A stretch of 64,000 nt of DNA from Helicobacter saguini. Its GTDB lineage: Bacteria; Campylobacterota; Campylobacteria; Campylobacterales; Helicobacteraceae. The position numbers were made by a program, and so were the translations under genes. Shown here in pieces: positions 54,564-63,414 of this stretch. Every line of letters starts with the position of its first letter. The first letter of the stretch is position 1. The stretch is taken from the NCBI RefSeq assembly GCF_000762875.2, contig NZ_JRMP02000006.1, positions 1 through 64,000 of the forward strand. Reading direction: 5' to 3'. Below the pieces are notes generated by a model. That model was not told where the DNA came from, did no database searches, and worked only from the letters and a program-made list of their open reading frames with translations.

Positions 54564-55475
54564 ATGCGTTTTGGTAAAATCGAGTATTTGAATCTTATAA
54601 TATTTGATATTTTTTTGAAAAAAAGTTACGCAAGTAATAGTTTTAAAGCGGGGCTAAATGCACGCAAAAGCTACCCTGCAAAGCTTAATATTGATTATTT
54701 ATTTGGGCGAATTGATGCTGGGTTTATTAGCTCGATTGCAGCGATGAGTGATGTGCGTAGTTTGCACTCTGGCGGGAGTTTGGGCATTATTGCGTGCAAG
54801 GAAGTGTGGAGTGTTTTGCTGCTGAAACGCGTGGCAAAAAATGATTATCAATCGGCTAGTTCGAATGCGTTATCGAAAGTTTTGAATGTAAATGGCGAGG
54901 TGCTAATCGGCGATAGAGCGTTAAAGTTTTTTTTTAATTTTATGGAATCTTTTATGGAATCTGCTAAATTGCAAAAGCTAGATTCTAACAATTTTGATAA
55001 AAAGTTAGGAAATATAGAATCTAAAAATTTTGATTCTAAAGAAATTATAGAATCTAGATTCTATAAAAGTATCAAAAATACTAATTTAGATTCTATAAAG
55101 TTAGGAAATATAGAATCTAGATTCTATAAAGATTCTAAAAATGTTGCCTTTTATGATATGGCGAATTTATGGTATCAAAAGACGCGGCTGCCCTTTGTTT
55201 TTGGGCGTTTGTGTTTTAAAAAAAATGCTAGATTTTATAAAAATTTGATTAAGCAATTTAGTGTAAAAATAGGAAGTGGGAAAAAATTTAAGGGCATAAA
55301 GATTCCATATTATATGCTAACTAGGCGTTGTAAAGAGTTAGGAATATCGCAACTTTTTGCCAAAAAATATATAGAAAAAATATATTACAAAATTGAAAAT
55401 AAAGAAAAAATAGCACTTTTGCGATTTTATCGATTTGGGCGACTAAAGGGCATAAAACCGCCAAAAAGATTCTAA
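54564..55475 (+). CDS. mqnA: Chorismate dehydratase MqnA with internal insert
   Basis: First enzyme of the futalosine menaquinone pathway. MRFGKIEYLNLIIFDIF, YLFGRIDAGFISSIAAM, LHSGGSLGIIACKEVWSVLL and LWYQKTRLPFVFGRLCF are family segments. The C-terminal helical part ends in RLKGIKPPKRF. Between LIGDRALKFFF and VAFYDMANLWYQ lies an insert of about 70 residues (bases about 54940-55140) with tandem I-E-S/K-L-G-N units. Length 303 against about 230. The stop TAA derives from an AGATTCTAA word (R-F-stop). Confidence 0.88.
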   Translation: MRFGKIEYLNLIIFDIFLKKSYASNSFKAGLNARKSYPAKLNIDYLFGRIDAGFISSIAAMSDVRSLHSGGSLGIIACKEVWSVLLLKRVAKNDYQSASSNALSKVLNVNGEVLIGDRALKFFFNFMESFMESAKLQKLDSNNFDKKLGNIESKNFDSKEIIESRFYKSIKNTNLDSIKLGNIESRFYKDSKNVAFYDMANLWYQKTRLPFVFGRLCFKKNARFYKNLIKQFSVKIGSGKKFKGIKIPYYMLTRRCKELGISQLFAKKYIEKIYYKIENKEKIALLRFYRFGRLKGIKPPKRF

Positions 55476-55522
55476 AATTTGGCTAAAATTATGGAATCTA
55501 AATGCTGTTTTAAGGAGATTTT

Positions 55523-55720
55523 ATGACACTAACTATTGAAAATGTGAATGAGAAATTTTTGAATGTGTATAAGGCGTTGGCAAAAAGCACGGATTCTAAG
55601 CTGAAGGTAAGCAAAAAGAAAAAAAAGAATGCGGTGCAGCAGGCTTTGGAGGAGATAGAAAGGGGGGAAGTTGTGCGATATTCGAGCTTTGAGGAGTTTA
55701 AAAAGGATATGTTGCAATGA
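55523..55720 (+). CDS. RelB-like antitoxin
   Basis: A 65-residue protein with a helical N-terminus (TIENVNEKFLNVYKALAK) and a C-terminal binding segment (YSSFEEFKKDML) typical of short antitoxins. A lysine-rich stretch (SKKKKKNAVQQ) lies in the middle. AAGGAG precedes the start. It overlaps the toxin gene by four bases (ATGA), the usual layout. Confidence 0.8.
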   Translation: MTLTIENVNEKFLNVYKALAKSTDSKLKVSKKKKKNAVQQALEEIERGEVVRYSSFEEFKKDMLQ

Positions 55721-55989
55721 ATTATACGATTGAACGTGCCGCGAAATTCAAAAAACAAATGAAAAAGTTAAGCGTGGATAAGAAATATGAGGTTCTTGCA
55801 GTTCTTAATAAGCTCGCAAATGGCGAGATTTTGGATGAAAAATACAAAGACCATAAGCTAAGTGGCGAGTATCAGCAGTGCCGCGAGTGCCATGTGCGCC
55901 CAGATTTGCTATTAATTTATCAAAAAAAAGATGATGTGTTGATTTTACTTTGCGTAGCAGTTGGTTCGCATAGTGATTTGTTTGGATAA
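55717..55989 (+). CDS. YafQ/RelE family mRNA interferase toxin
   Basis: The 90-residue protein has the YafQ layout: YTIERAAKFKKQMKKLSVD, the helical pair, DHKLSGEYQQCRECHVRPDLLLIYQ and VAVGSHSDLFG with the terminal SHSDLF histidine and aspartate. Such toxins cleave mRNA on the ribosome. It is translationally coupled to the antitoxin. Confidence 0.92.
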   Translation: MNYTIERAAKFKKQMKKLSVDKKYEVLAVLNKLANGEILDEKYKDHKLSGEYQQCRECHVRPDLLLIYQKKDDVLILLCVAVGSHSDLFG

Positions 55990-56066
55990 AAGTTAGGAAA
56001 ATTAGAACTTTTAATTTATTTTAAAAATATTAAAAAGTTATAAAATTTAGAATTTTAGGTTATATA

Positions 56067-58142
56067 ATGAAAAAATTTAGTGATATTGAGATTTTAGAAA
56101 AAATATGTGTTAAGAAAATGCAGCGACTTGAAAGCAAAGGGTTTAATCTTGGCTATAAGATTCCAGAGAGCCGAGAAACGCCCTTAATTACGCCATTTAT
56201 ATTGCAAGAATTTACTCAAGATTCTAATTGCAAATTCATAGAATCTACGTTGAAAGATTCTAAAGAATTTATAGAATCTAATTCAAAAGATTCCATAATA
56301 AAATCTATAAAAAGTTCTAAAAATTGTAATAATTTTATAGAATCTAAAATAGAAAATTCACAGGATAATTCGCCCTTGATTTTAAAGTCCCACCCATTCC
56401 CACCCTTTGAAAATAAAAGTGCGAATTATCCCGTGAATTTCAATGAAAACATAGAATCTAAAACAGATTGCATAAAAAATAAAAAACAACCCTTTATAAT
56501 AGCCGAAATTAAACGAGCAAGTCCTACCGCTGGAAATATTAGTGAAATTTTAGACCCTATAAATCTTGCCAAAACTTATGTGAAGCAAGGCGCGAGTGCG
56601 ATTTCTGTGCTGTGTGAAGAGGATTATTTTAAGGGAAGTTTAAGTGATTTGCAAAGTGTCAAAAATGCCCTGCCACACGCGTGTGTGCTGCGAAAAGATT
56701 TTATCCTTGACCCAAAAGAAATTGAGATTAGCTACAAGATGGGCGCGGATATGGTGCTACTCATTGCGGCGATTTTCCTGCGTGATTTTAAGACTTTCAA
56801 AGCGATTTTTGAAGCGATTTTAAGCTATAAAATGACGCCGCTAATTGAAATTCACGACCTTAAAGAATACGAGTTTATCGCCACCTTAGGCATTTCAAAC
56901 TTGCAAAAGGCACTGCTTGGCATAAATAGTCGAAATTTGCGCACTTTTAAGATTAATGCTATGGATACGATGCGACTGAAAGCTATGATGCCAACGCGTT
57001 TTCCTGTGATTTTTGAAAGCGGGATTGAGTGTGCTTTTGATAGTTTTAGTGCGGCAAGTAGCGGATTTAGCGGGATTTTGTGCGGTAGCTATCTTGTTAA
57101 AAATTTAGATTCTAAGAGTAAATCTAGTGTTTTAAATGATTTAAAAAATGCGTTTTTAAAAGGAAGTGAAAATAACTTTTTAGAGAAAATAGTTAGGAAA
57201 TTTGTAACTAAAAATAATATTATTGAATCTAAAGGCGAAATATCTACAGAAGATTCTAAAAATACTAACTTTATAGAATCTAAATTACAAAATTCACAAG
57301 ATTTTATAGAATCTAAAATACAAAAACCTTTAATTAAAATTTGTGGAATAAATAATTTAGATTTTTTGGCTGAATCTATAAAGCAAGGTGCGGATTTGTT
57401 AGGTTTTATTTTAACTAAAAAAAGTCCGCGTTACATAGATTTTGAATTTTTAAAAAAGGCAAATGAGATTATAGAATCTACTTTGCAAGATTCTATAGAA
57501 TCTAAAAGTTCTAAAAATACTAACTTAGTAAAAAATATCCAAAGTTCTAAAAATTATAATTTTGAGCTAGATTCTAAGTTAAACAAAAATAACTTAGATT
57601 CTAAGCTAAAAAGTTCTAAAATTCCTAACTTTTTTCGTCCTATTCGTGTCGGCGTGGTTACGCAAGATTGCATTGATTTTGGGCTAAAATGTTTAGAATC
57701 TAAGTTGCTTGATTGCTTGCAGCTGCATGATACGCCCTTAGAATTTGTGCTAGATTCTATAGAATCTAGCGAAATTTTTTACAACAATATCAATTTAAAC
57801 AGCGCGAATTTCGCCTTTTATCCATCGCTAAATACGCCATTTCAAACCCTTAAAACGCAAAAATTGCAAGATAGATTCATCCTTTTTGATAGTAGCGGCG
57901 GCAGTGGCGAAACGCTTGATATAGAATCTATCAAAATTTTTCTACAAAATAATGAGATTTTTAAAAAAAACTTGTGGCTTGCAGGCGGCATTAGCGCGCA
58001 AAATCTAGGGCAGATTCTAAGTCTAAATCCTATGCTAATTGACATTTGCTCCGCCTTAGAATCTAGCAAGGGTATAAAAGATATTAAAAAGCTAAAAGAG
58101 TTTTTTAAAACTTTCAAAAATTATTATAAAATCATAAAATAA
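56067..58142 (+). CDS. trpCF: Fused TrpC-TrpF with repeat-rich linkers
   Basis: Indole-3-glycerol-phosphate synthase and phosphoribosylanthranilate isomerase in one 691-residue chain. TrpC: FIIAEIKRASPTAG, ISVLCEEDYFKGSL, VLRKDFILDPKEI, LLIAAIF, LLGINSRNLRTF and FESGIE. TrpF: IKICGINNLDFLAESIKQGADLLGFI, SPRYI, VGVVTQ, ILFDSSGGSGETLD and LWLAGGISAQNL. Three repeat regions: about 38-135 (between the first TrpC helix and AEIKRAS), the inter-domain linker (about 380-425), and about 470-520 inside TrpF. A 22-base perfect palindrome around AGATTCTATAGAATCT lies at 57749-57770 and is read LDSIES. It is isolated from other trp genes. Confidence 0.94.
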   Translation: MKKFSDIEILEKICVKKMQRLESKGFNLGYKIPESRETPLITPFILQEFTQDSNCKFIESTLKDSKEFIESNSKDSIIKSIKSSKNCNNFIESKIENSQDNSPLILKSHPFPPFENKSANYPVNFNENIESKTDCIKNKKQPFIIAEIKRASPTAGNISEILDPINLAKTYVKQGASAISVLCEEDYFKGSLSDLQSVKNALPHACVLRKDFILDPKEIEISYKMGADMVLLIAAIFLRDFKTFKAIFEAILSYKMTPLIEIHDLKEYEFIATLGISNLQKALLGINSRNLRTFKINAMDTMRLKAMMPTRFPVIFESGIECAFDSFSAASSGFSGILCGSYLVKNLDSKSKSSVLNDLKNAFLKGSENNFLEKIVRKFVTKNNIIESKGEISTEDSKNTNFIESKLQNSQDFIESKIQKPLIKICGINNLDFLAESIKQGADLLGFILTKKSPRYIDFEFLKKANEIIESTLQDSIESKSSKNTNLVKNIQSSKNYNFELDSKLNKNNLDSKLKSSKIPNFFRPIRVGVVTQDCIDFGLKCLESKLLDCLQLHDTPLEFVLDSIESSEIFYNNINLNSANFAFYPSLNTPFQTLKTQKLQDRFILFDSSGGSGETLDIESIKIFLQNNEIFKKNLWLAGGISAQNLGQILSLNPMLIDICSALESSKGIKDIKKLKEFFKTFKNYYKIIK
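57749..57770. repeat. 22-bp perfect palindrome inside trpCF
   Basis: GCT, AGATTCTATAGAATCT, AGC: identical on both strands. It encodes V-L-D-S-I-E-S-S in the TrpF part. Confidence 0.95.
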
Positions 58143-58211
58143 TTTGCGTAGAACTTAGCATATATTGCTTTATATAAAAAATAACTTCACAATAGAGCCT
58201 AAATTTCACCT

Positions 58212-61200
58212 TTACCTTTTTCCGATTTCGCCTTTCAAAAATTTCTTAACGCAGATAAGGATGTCGTCTTCGTCCTTTGTGTCGGCGGTAAGGTATTTGC
58301 GGGAGTTATCATTCATAGTTATGGCGATGTTTGCCCCCGCGTTACTTATGGCTTTCACGCCGACACTCATCGCTAGAATCTTTATAATAATAATCTCTAA
58401 AAACTGCAGTGAATATGTATCAAGGCGACCGAAACGCTCTTCTATTTCACGCTCTATCTCACGCACTTCGCTTTCACTTTTTGCAAGTGATAAACGGCGA
58501 TAAAGCTCAAGCCGCAGCCGCTCACTATTTATCAAATTATCATTCAAAAACGCTGACACACTAAGCTTTATATCCACCTTATTTTCACTTACACCACTTT
58601 GCGTTAAACTCTGCAGGGTCTCTTCCAAAAGCCGCACATACATCCCAAAGCCAACCTGCTTTATATGCCCACTTTGCGCGGACCCCAAAAGATTCCCACC
58701 ACCGCGTATTTCTAAGTCATGATAGGCAAGCGCCGCGCCACTTCCAAGATATGAATTTTTCTCCAAACTAAGTAGCCTTTTTGTAGAATCTTCATTGATA
58801 TTTTCACTCGCTAAAAGATAGCAATAGCCCACATTTTTCCCACGCCCGACACGCCCACGCAGCTGGTGCAAATCAGCAATGCCAAAATTATGCGCATTAT
58901 CAATAATGATGCTATTTGCATTTGGCAGGTGAATGCCGCTCTCCACGATACTCGTGCAAAGAAGCACATCATATTTTTTATGCAGAAAGTCAATCATTCC
59001 TTGCTCGGTATCTTTTGGCGGAATTTTTGAGTGCAAAACCAAAATTTTTAAGTTCGGTAGCAAGGATTCTAAGTGCGTTTTAATCGTATTAATTTTAGCA
59101 ATATTATTAAAAATATAAAAAACTTGTCCGCCACGTCGCAGTTCTCGCGTGATAATTTCCTTTAGCAAGGTATCGCTTTTAAGTTTGACGAAAGTTTTAG
59201 AATCTTGCTTAAAAAATGGCGGCGTTTTGATTTCGCTAATGCTTTTAATTTTGGAGTAAGCCATATTTAAAGTGCGTGGAATAGGCGTTGCCGACATTGA
59301 TAAAAGGTGCGTATTTAAGCCTTTTTCTTTGAAAATTTCTTTTTGTTTTACGCCGAATTTGTGCTCTTCATCAATTACGATTAAGCCTAGATTAGTAATT
59401 TCAAGGTTGAAAAGTGCGTGTGTGCCGATAATGATTTGCGTTTCGCCTTTTTTTATAGAATCTTGCAAGTTTTGCTTTTCTTTTGCGGTGGTGAATCTGT
59501 CTATTTTGGCGACTTTTATTTTTTTATTTTGGGTGGATTCTTTAATAGGGTGGTGGGTGGGCGTTTGGCTTGTAGAATCTAGATTAGATTCTATATCTAT
59601 TCCCGCCCTACCACCCCTTAAGGAGTCAGGGATTTCTAAGCCTTCAAAACGCTCACTAAAAGTATCAAAATGCTGGTTGCAAAGTAGCGTTGTAGGCACT
59701 AAAACGATAGTTACATAGCCATTTAGTGCGGCAGCATACGCTAAACTCATCGCCACTTCACTTTTCCCAAAGCCCACATCGCCATTTAAGATTCTATCCA
59801 TTACGCGACCGCTTTTAAAGTCGCTTAAACCTGCATTTATCGCAGCTTCTTGGTCTTTTGTTAGTTCAAATCCGCGTCTAGATTCAAAGTTTTTATACGC
59901 TAATAACTTGCTAGGCGTTTCAATTTCGATATACACGCCCTTACTTAAATCCCGCAGTGCCTGCACACGCACAATCTCATTTGCAATCGCCAGCAGTTTT
60001 TCTTTTATAGAATCTTTTAACTTAGCAAAACTGCCCTTGCCAAGCCTATCAAGCTTAATAGCCGTATCATACGCGCTATATTTTTCAATCAAATTAAGGT
60101 TAGCCACAGGCAGCAGCAGTCGGTCATCATTCGCATAAATTATGCTAAGAAAGTCCTGCGTAGCGCCCATTATATCAACCTGCTTTATGCACTCAAAGAC
60201 ACCGATACCATACTCGCTATGGCAGATAAATTCGCCAACTTTCAGGCTATCAATATCAAGTTTCACTCGCCTTTTTTGCGTTTTCAAAGGCTTTTCAAGG
60301 CTTATAAACATTTTCTCTTTTGTATTAATGTTAAAATAATAAGGCGTAAGGTATAAGTTTAGATTTTTATATGTATTAGATTCTGTAATTTTATAGCTAA
60401 AAAGTTTGGAATCTTGGAATCTAGATTCTATATTAGTTATGGCTTTAGGCTCAAAATTTAGTGCTTCTAAGCTAGATTTAAAAAGAGTTACACTTGGACT
60501 TAGCAAATAAATTTGCTTATTTTCATTTAAGCTAAAAGTGTTACTTAAATGATTAAAAGTTATTAAATCCATATCTTTAGATTCTACATTAGTATTAAAA
60601 ATGCTAACTTTTTGGCTATTTTGTGGTATTAGATTCTGGTTAATAAACTCTAAATTTTCTTTATATTCTTTCAGTGCCAAAGGCGTAAAAATATGCGGAT
60701 ATTTTGCTAAAAAATTTACGCCATTAAGGCTTTCTAAAAACCAAAAGGCAAAGTTAGCAATACTAGCTTCTGGCTTTAGAATCTGCTCATTTTGCACCAT
60801 TTCATCTAGCTTAGATTCTATAAATTCGCTATTTTTAGAATCTAGGCTAAACAACGCAGGGGAAATTTTTATGCTTTTTAGCTCTTCTTTTTGACTTAAC
60901 TGCGTTTGCAAATCAAAATAGCGAATGCTCTCAATCTCAGTGTCAAAAAAGCTTATACGCACGGGGTTTTGCTCACTTTCTTGTGTATTTTGGCTTTCAA
61001 AAGTTGGGCTTTCACTTGGGATAAAAATATCAAGAATGTCGCCACGCAAGGAAAACTCGCCCTGCATTTCAACAATCTCAACCCTTTCATAGCCATAATT
61101 CATAAGTTTTTGCGCGATAGAATCTGGGGTAATATTTTGATTTAGATGTAGTGTAAAAGTGCTAAGTAGCTCTTTTGGTGGCAAAAAATTACTAATAGTG

Positions 61201-61769
61201 TGCGGCGTAGTAATTAGAATCTGGCTTTCATCTCTTTCATACCACTGCGTTAAAGTCGCAAAAAGCTCTTTAAACTCTTCATAAAAAGTCTGGGTATTGC
61301 TAAAAGGAGAAAGGCGAATATCGGGCAATTTAAGGACTTTTTGTTTTTTATTTTTGTCAAAAGTAGGGCGGTGGGTGGGCGTTAGGTTTTTGGGCGTTTG
61401 TGTAGAATTTTTATCATTATTAGTTACAGATTCTATAACTTTTTTAGAATCTAGAATAAAGCTAAGTGCGTTGTATGCTAACTCAATTTCTTCACTAGAG
61501 CAAATTATAATTTTTGGTTTAAAATCCTTAGAATCTTTTTTTGGCAAAGAAAAAATACTTTTAGATTCTATAACTTTATTAGTATTTAAATTATTAGATT
61601 CTAAACTTGTAACTTTTGATGGCGAAAAATTAGAAATATTAGAATCTTTAGAATCTAAATTAACACCAAATAAATTAAGGGAATCTAAGATAGAAAATTC
61701 ACACTCAAAATACTCTTTATTTAACACAAAAAATTCATAAATCACACTTTGGATATTACTTTTTATCAC
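58212..61769 (-). CDS. mfd: Transcription-repair coupling factor Mfd with inserts
   Basis: Mfd displaces stalled RNA polymerase and recruits UvrA. The UvrB-like N-terminal region is followed by the RNA-polymerase-interacting domain (LKVGEFICHSEYGIGVFECIK), Walker A GDVGFGKSE, VIDEEHKFGVKQ, SMSATPIPRTL, the second RecA domain (LLCTSIVESGIHLPNAN, QLRGRVGR) and the C-terminal TRCF domain. A GTG start follows AGGAA. Repeat text occurs near residues 60-150 and, unusually, inside the first helicase domain between FDTFSERF and KVAKIDRF (bases about 59510-59630), where two G-rich interspersed words and an AGATTCT pair sit. Length 1185 against about 1000 for H. pylori. Confidence 0.95.
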   Translation of the reverse strand: MIKSNIQSVIYEFFVLNKEYFECEFSILDSLNLFGVNLDSKDSNISNFSPSKVTSLESNNLNTNKVIESKSIFSLPKKDSKDFKPKIIICSSEEIELAYNALSFILDSKKVIESVTNNDKNSTQTPKNLTPTHRPTFDKNKKQKVLKLPDIRLSPFSNTQTFYEEFKELFATLTQWYERDESQILITTPHTISNFLPPKELLSTFTLHLNQNITPDSIAQKLMNYGYERVEIVEMQGEFSLRGDILDIFIPSESPTFESQNTQESEQNPVRISFFDTEIESIRYFDLQTQLSQKEELKSIKISPALFSLDSKNSEFIESKLDEMVQNEQILKPEASIANFAFWFLESLNGVNFLAKYPHIFTPLALKEYKENLEFINQNLIPQNSQKVSIFNTNVESKDMDLITFNHLSNTFSLNENKQIYLLSPSVTLFKSSLEALNFEPKAITNIESRFQDSKLFSYKITESNTYKNLNLYLTPYYFNINTKEKMFISLEKPLKTQKRRVKLDIDSLKVGEFICHSEYGIGVFECIKQVDIMGATQDFLSIIYANDDRLLLPVANLNLIEKYSAYDTAIKLDRLGKGSFAKLKDSIKEKLLAIANEIVRVQALRDLSKGVYIEIETPSKLLAYKNFESRRGFELTKDQEAAINAGLSDFKSGRVMDRILNGDVGFGKSEVAMSLAYAAALNGYVTIVLVPTTLLCNQHFDTFSERFEGLEIPDSLRGGRAGIDIESNLDSTSQTPTHHPIKESTQNKKIKVAKIDRFTTAKEKQNLQDSIKKGETQIIIGTHALFNLEITNLGLIVIDEEHKFGVKQKEIFKEKGLNTHLLSMSATPIPRTLNMAYSKIKSISEIKTPPFFKQDSKTFVKLKSDTLLKEIITRELRRGGQVFYIFNNIAKINTIKTHLESLLPNLKILVLHSKIPPKDTEQGMIDFLHKKYDVLLCTSIVESGIHLPNANSIIIDNAHNFGIADLHQLRGRVGRGKNVGYCYLLASENINEDSTKRLLSLEKNSYLGSGAALAYHDLEIRGGGNLLGSAQSGHIKQVGFGMYVRLLEETLQSLTQSGVSENKVDIKLSVSAFLNDNLINSERLRLELYRRLSLAKSESEVREIEREIEERFGRLDTYSLQFLEIIIIKILAMSVGVKAISNAGANIAITMNDNSRKYLTADTKDEDDILICVKKFLKGEIGKR
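59546..59568. repeat. G-rich interspersed word in the mfd helicase insert
   Basis: TAG followed by GGTGGTGGGTGGGCGTTTGG. On the coding strand it is read Q-T-P-T-H-H-P-I. It is flanked by repeat text within the helicase insert. Confidence 0.8.
61364..61386. repeat. G-rich interspersed word in the mfd 5' region
   Basis: TAG followed by GGCGGTGGGTGGGCGTTAGG, identical over the core to the intergenic copy at 44123-44145. It is read N-L-T-P-T-H-R-P-T in Mfd. Confidence 0.8.
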
Positions 61770-61791
61770 TTTTTATTCCTATTTTTAGAAC

Positions 61792-63414
61792 TTAGCCTTG
61801 AAAGGCGTTTAGGGCTTTTACTATTTTTTTGGCTTCTTTGAGTTTCAAAACAGGGCTAATAGGGATTGATAGAATCTCATTGTGGATTTGCTCTGTCAAT
61901 GGAAAAGATAAGGCGTTCCACTCTTTATAACACTCTTGCTTATGCGGTGGGATGGGATAATGGATGATTGTTTCGATATTATTTTCTCTCAAATATTCTT
62001 GCAATTTATCGCGATTTTTAGCTCTAATTACAAAGACATGCCACACATGTGATTTAGATTCTAAAATATTAGATTCTATGGAATCTTTTTTTATAATAGT
62101 TCTAGATTCTGTAACTTTAGATTCTATAGAATCTTTCAAAGATTCTATATGTGGATTGCCACGCTTTGCCTTTAAAGGCTCACTCGCAATGACACTCCCT
62201 GTAACTTTCGGTAAAATAATATTAGGATTTTTGATATTTTTTAGATAAAAAGCTGCGATTTTAGCACGTTTAAAATTATCAACATCTAATCTTTTAAGTT
62301 TCACATCTAACACAGCGGCTTGTATTTCATCTAAACGCGAATTTACGCCCTTGTAGAGATTATGATACTTTTTGTGCGAGCCATAATTGGCTATAGCGCG
62401 GATTTTCTCCGCCAAAGTGCTATCATTAGTCGCCACCGCACCCGCATCGCCTAGCGCACCCAAATTCTTGCCCGGATAGAATGAAAAGCCCGCCGCATCG
62501 CCTATTGCCCCAGCCCTTTTGCTGCTACCATCGCTAAATGTATAGACTGCCCCGTGTGCTTGCGCGGCATCTTCGATTACTTTTAGATTGTGCTTTTTTG
62601 CGATTGCCAAAATGGCTTCCATATCGGCGATTTGCCCATATAAATGCACCGCCAAAATCGCCTTTGTGTTGGGCGTGATTTTAGATTCTATAAGCTCGGC
62701 GTTTATGTTGTAGGATTCAATGTTTGGCTCGACTAAAATGGCTTTTACATTATTTTGCGTGATGGCTAAAATGCTTGCTATGTAGGTGTTTGCAGGCACG
62801 ATTATTTCATCGCTTGGGCTAAATTCATACGCTTTTATGATAAGGCTTAAAGCATCAAGCCCATTAGCGCAACCGATAATGTGTTTTACGCCGCAATATT
62901 TTGCGAAATTAGTTTCAAATTTCCTAACTTTTTGCCCCAAAAGATACCAGCCACTATCTAGCACTTTTTTAATTTTTTTATTGATTTGCTTTCTATCGCG
63001 TTCGTTAATCTTATGTAAATCAAGGAATTTTATTTTTTTATTTTGTTTGTTGGAATCTTTTTTTGTGGGGTTTTTAGAATCTTTTTGTGGTTTAGATTCT
63101 ATAGAATCTTTAGAATCTTTTTGCAATTTAGATTCTATGTGACTTTTAGATTCTATAGAATCTTTTGTCTCAAACTTTTTAGATTCTACATCATTAGTGT
63201 TTGAGCTAGATTTTTGGTTTATAGATTCCATATTATTTTCAAACTCTTCATAACTTATTTTGCCTTCTTTCAAGGCTTCTTGCAAATTCTCCCTTAATTC
63301 CATAGATTTTTTAGAATCTATATTTTCAACAGATTTATAAATCATCTTATTTTCTTGCATAATCTCTTGCAAATTCTCTTTTAACGTGCTTTTAGAATCT
63401 TTTCCAACGCTCAT
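61792..63414 (-). CDS. DegT/DnrJ/EryC1 family sugar aminotransferase with long N-terminal extension
   Basis: The catalytic part starts at about residue 128 ([17 protein letters not shown]) and has the PLP features: [61 protein letters not shown] and the lysine in [19 protein letters not shown], then [16 protein letters not shown]. It resembles FdtB/QdtB-type 3-keto-sugar transaminases for dTDP-3-amino-3,6-dideoxyhexoses. The first 127 residues hold two related units ([34 protein letters not shown]) and repeat text. A second insert lies near 410-445. The start overlaps the upstream GT11 stop by four bases, so both belong to one surface-glycan operon. Confidence 0.88.
   Translation of the reverse strand: MSVGKDSKSTLKENLQEIMQENKMIYKSVENIDSKKSMELRENLQEALKEGKISYEEFENNMESINQKSSSNTNDVESKKFETKDSIESKSHIESKLQKDSKDSIESKPQKDSKNPTKKDSNKQNKKIKFLDLHKINERDRKQINKKIKKVLDSGWYLLGQKVRKFETNFAKYCGVKHIIGCANGLDALSLIIKAYEFSPSDEIIVPANTYIASILAITQNNVKAILVEPNIESYNINAELIESKITPNTKAILAVHLYGQIADMEAILAIAKKHNLKVIEDAAQAHGAVYTFSDGSSKRAGAIGDAAGFSFYPGKNLGALGDAGAVATNDSTLAEKIRAIANYGSHKKYHNLYKGVNSRLDEIQAAVLDVKLKRLDVDNFKRAKIAAFYLKNIKNPNIILPKVTGSVIASEPLKAKRGNPHIESLKDSIESKVTESRTIIKKDSIESNILESKSHVWHVFVIRAKNRDKLQEYLRENNIETIIHYPIPPHKQECYKEWNALSFPLTEQIHNEILSIPISPVLKLKEAKKIVKALNAFQG
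62153..62193. repeat. Interspersed GGATTGCCACG...CTCGCAATGAC element inside the aminotransferase gene
   Basis: Third member of the GTCATTGCGAG family. It is in frame ([16 protein letters not shown] on the coding strand) and lies next to AGATTCTATAGAATCT at 62119-62134. Confidence 0.75.
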
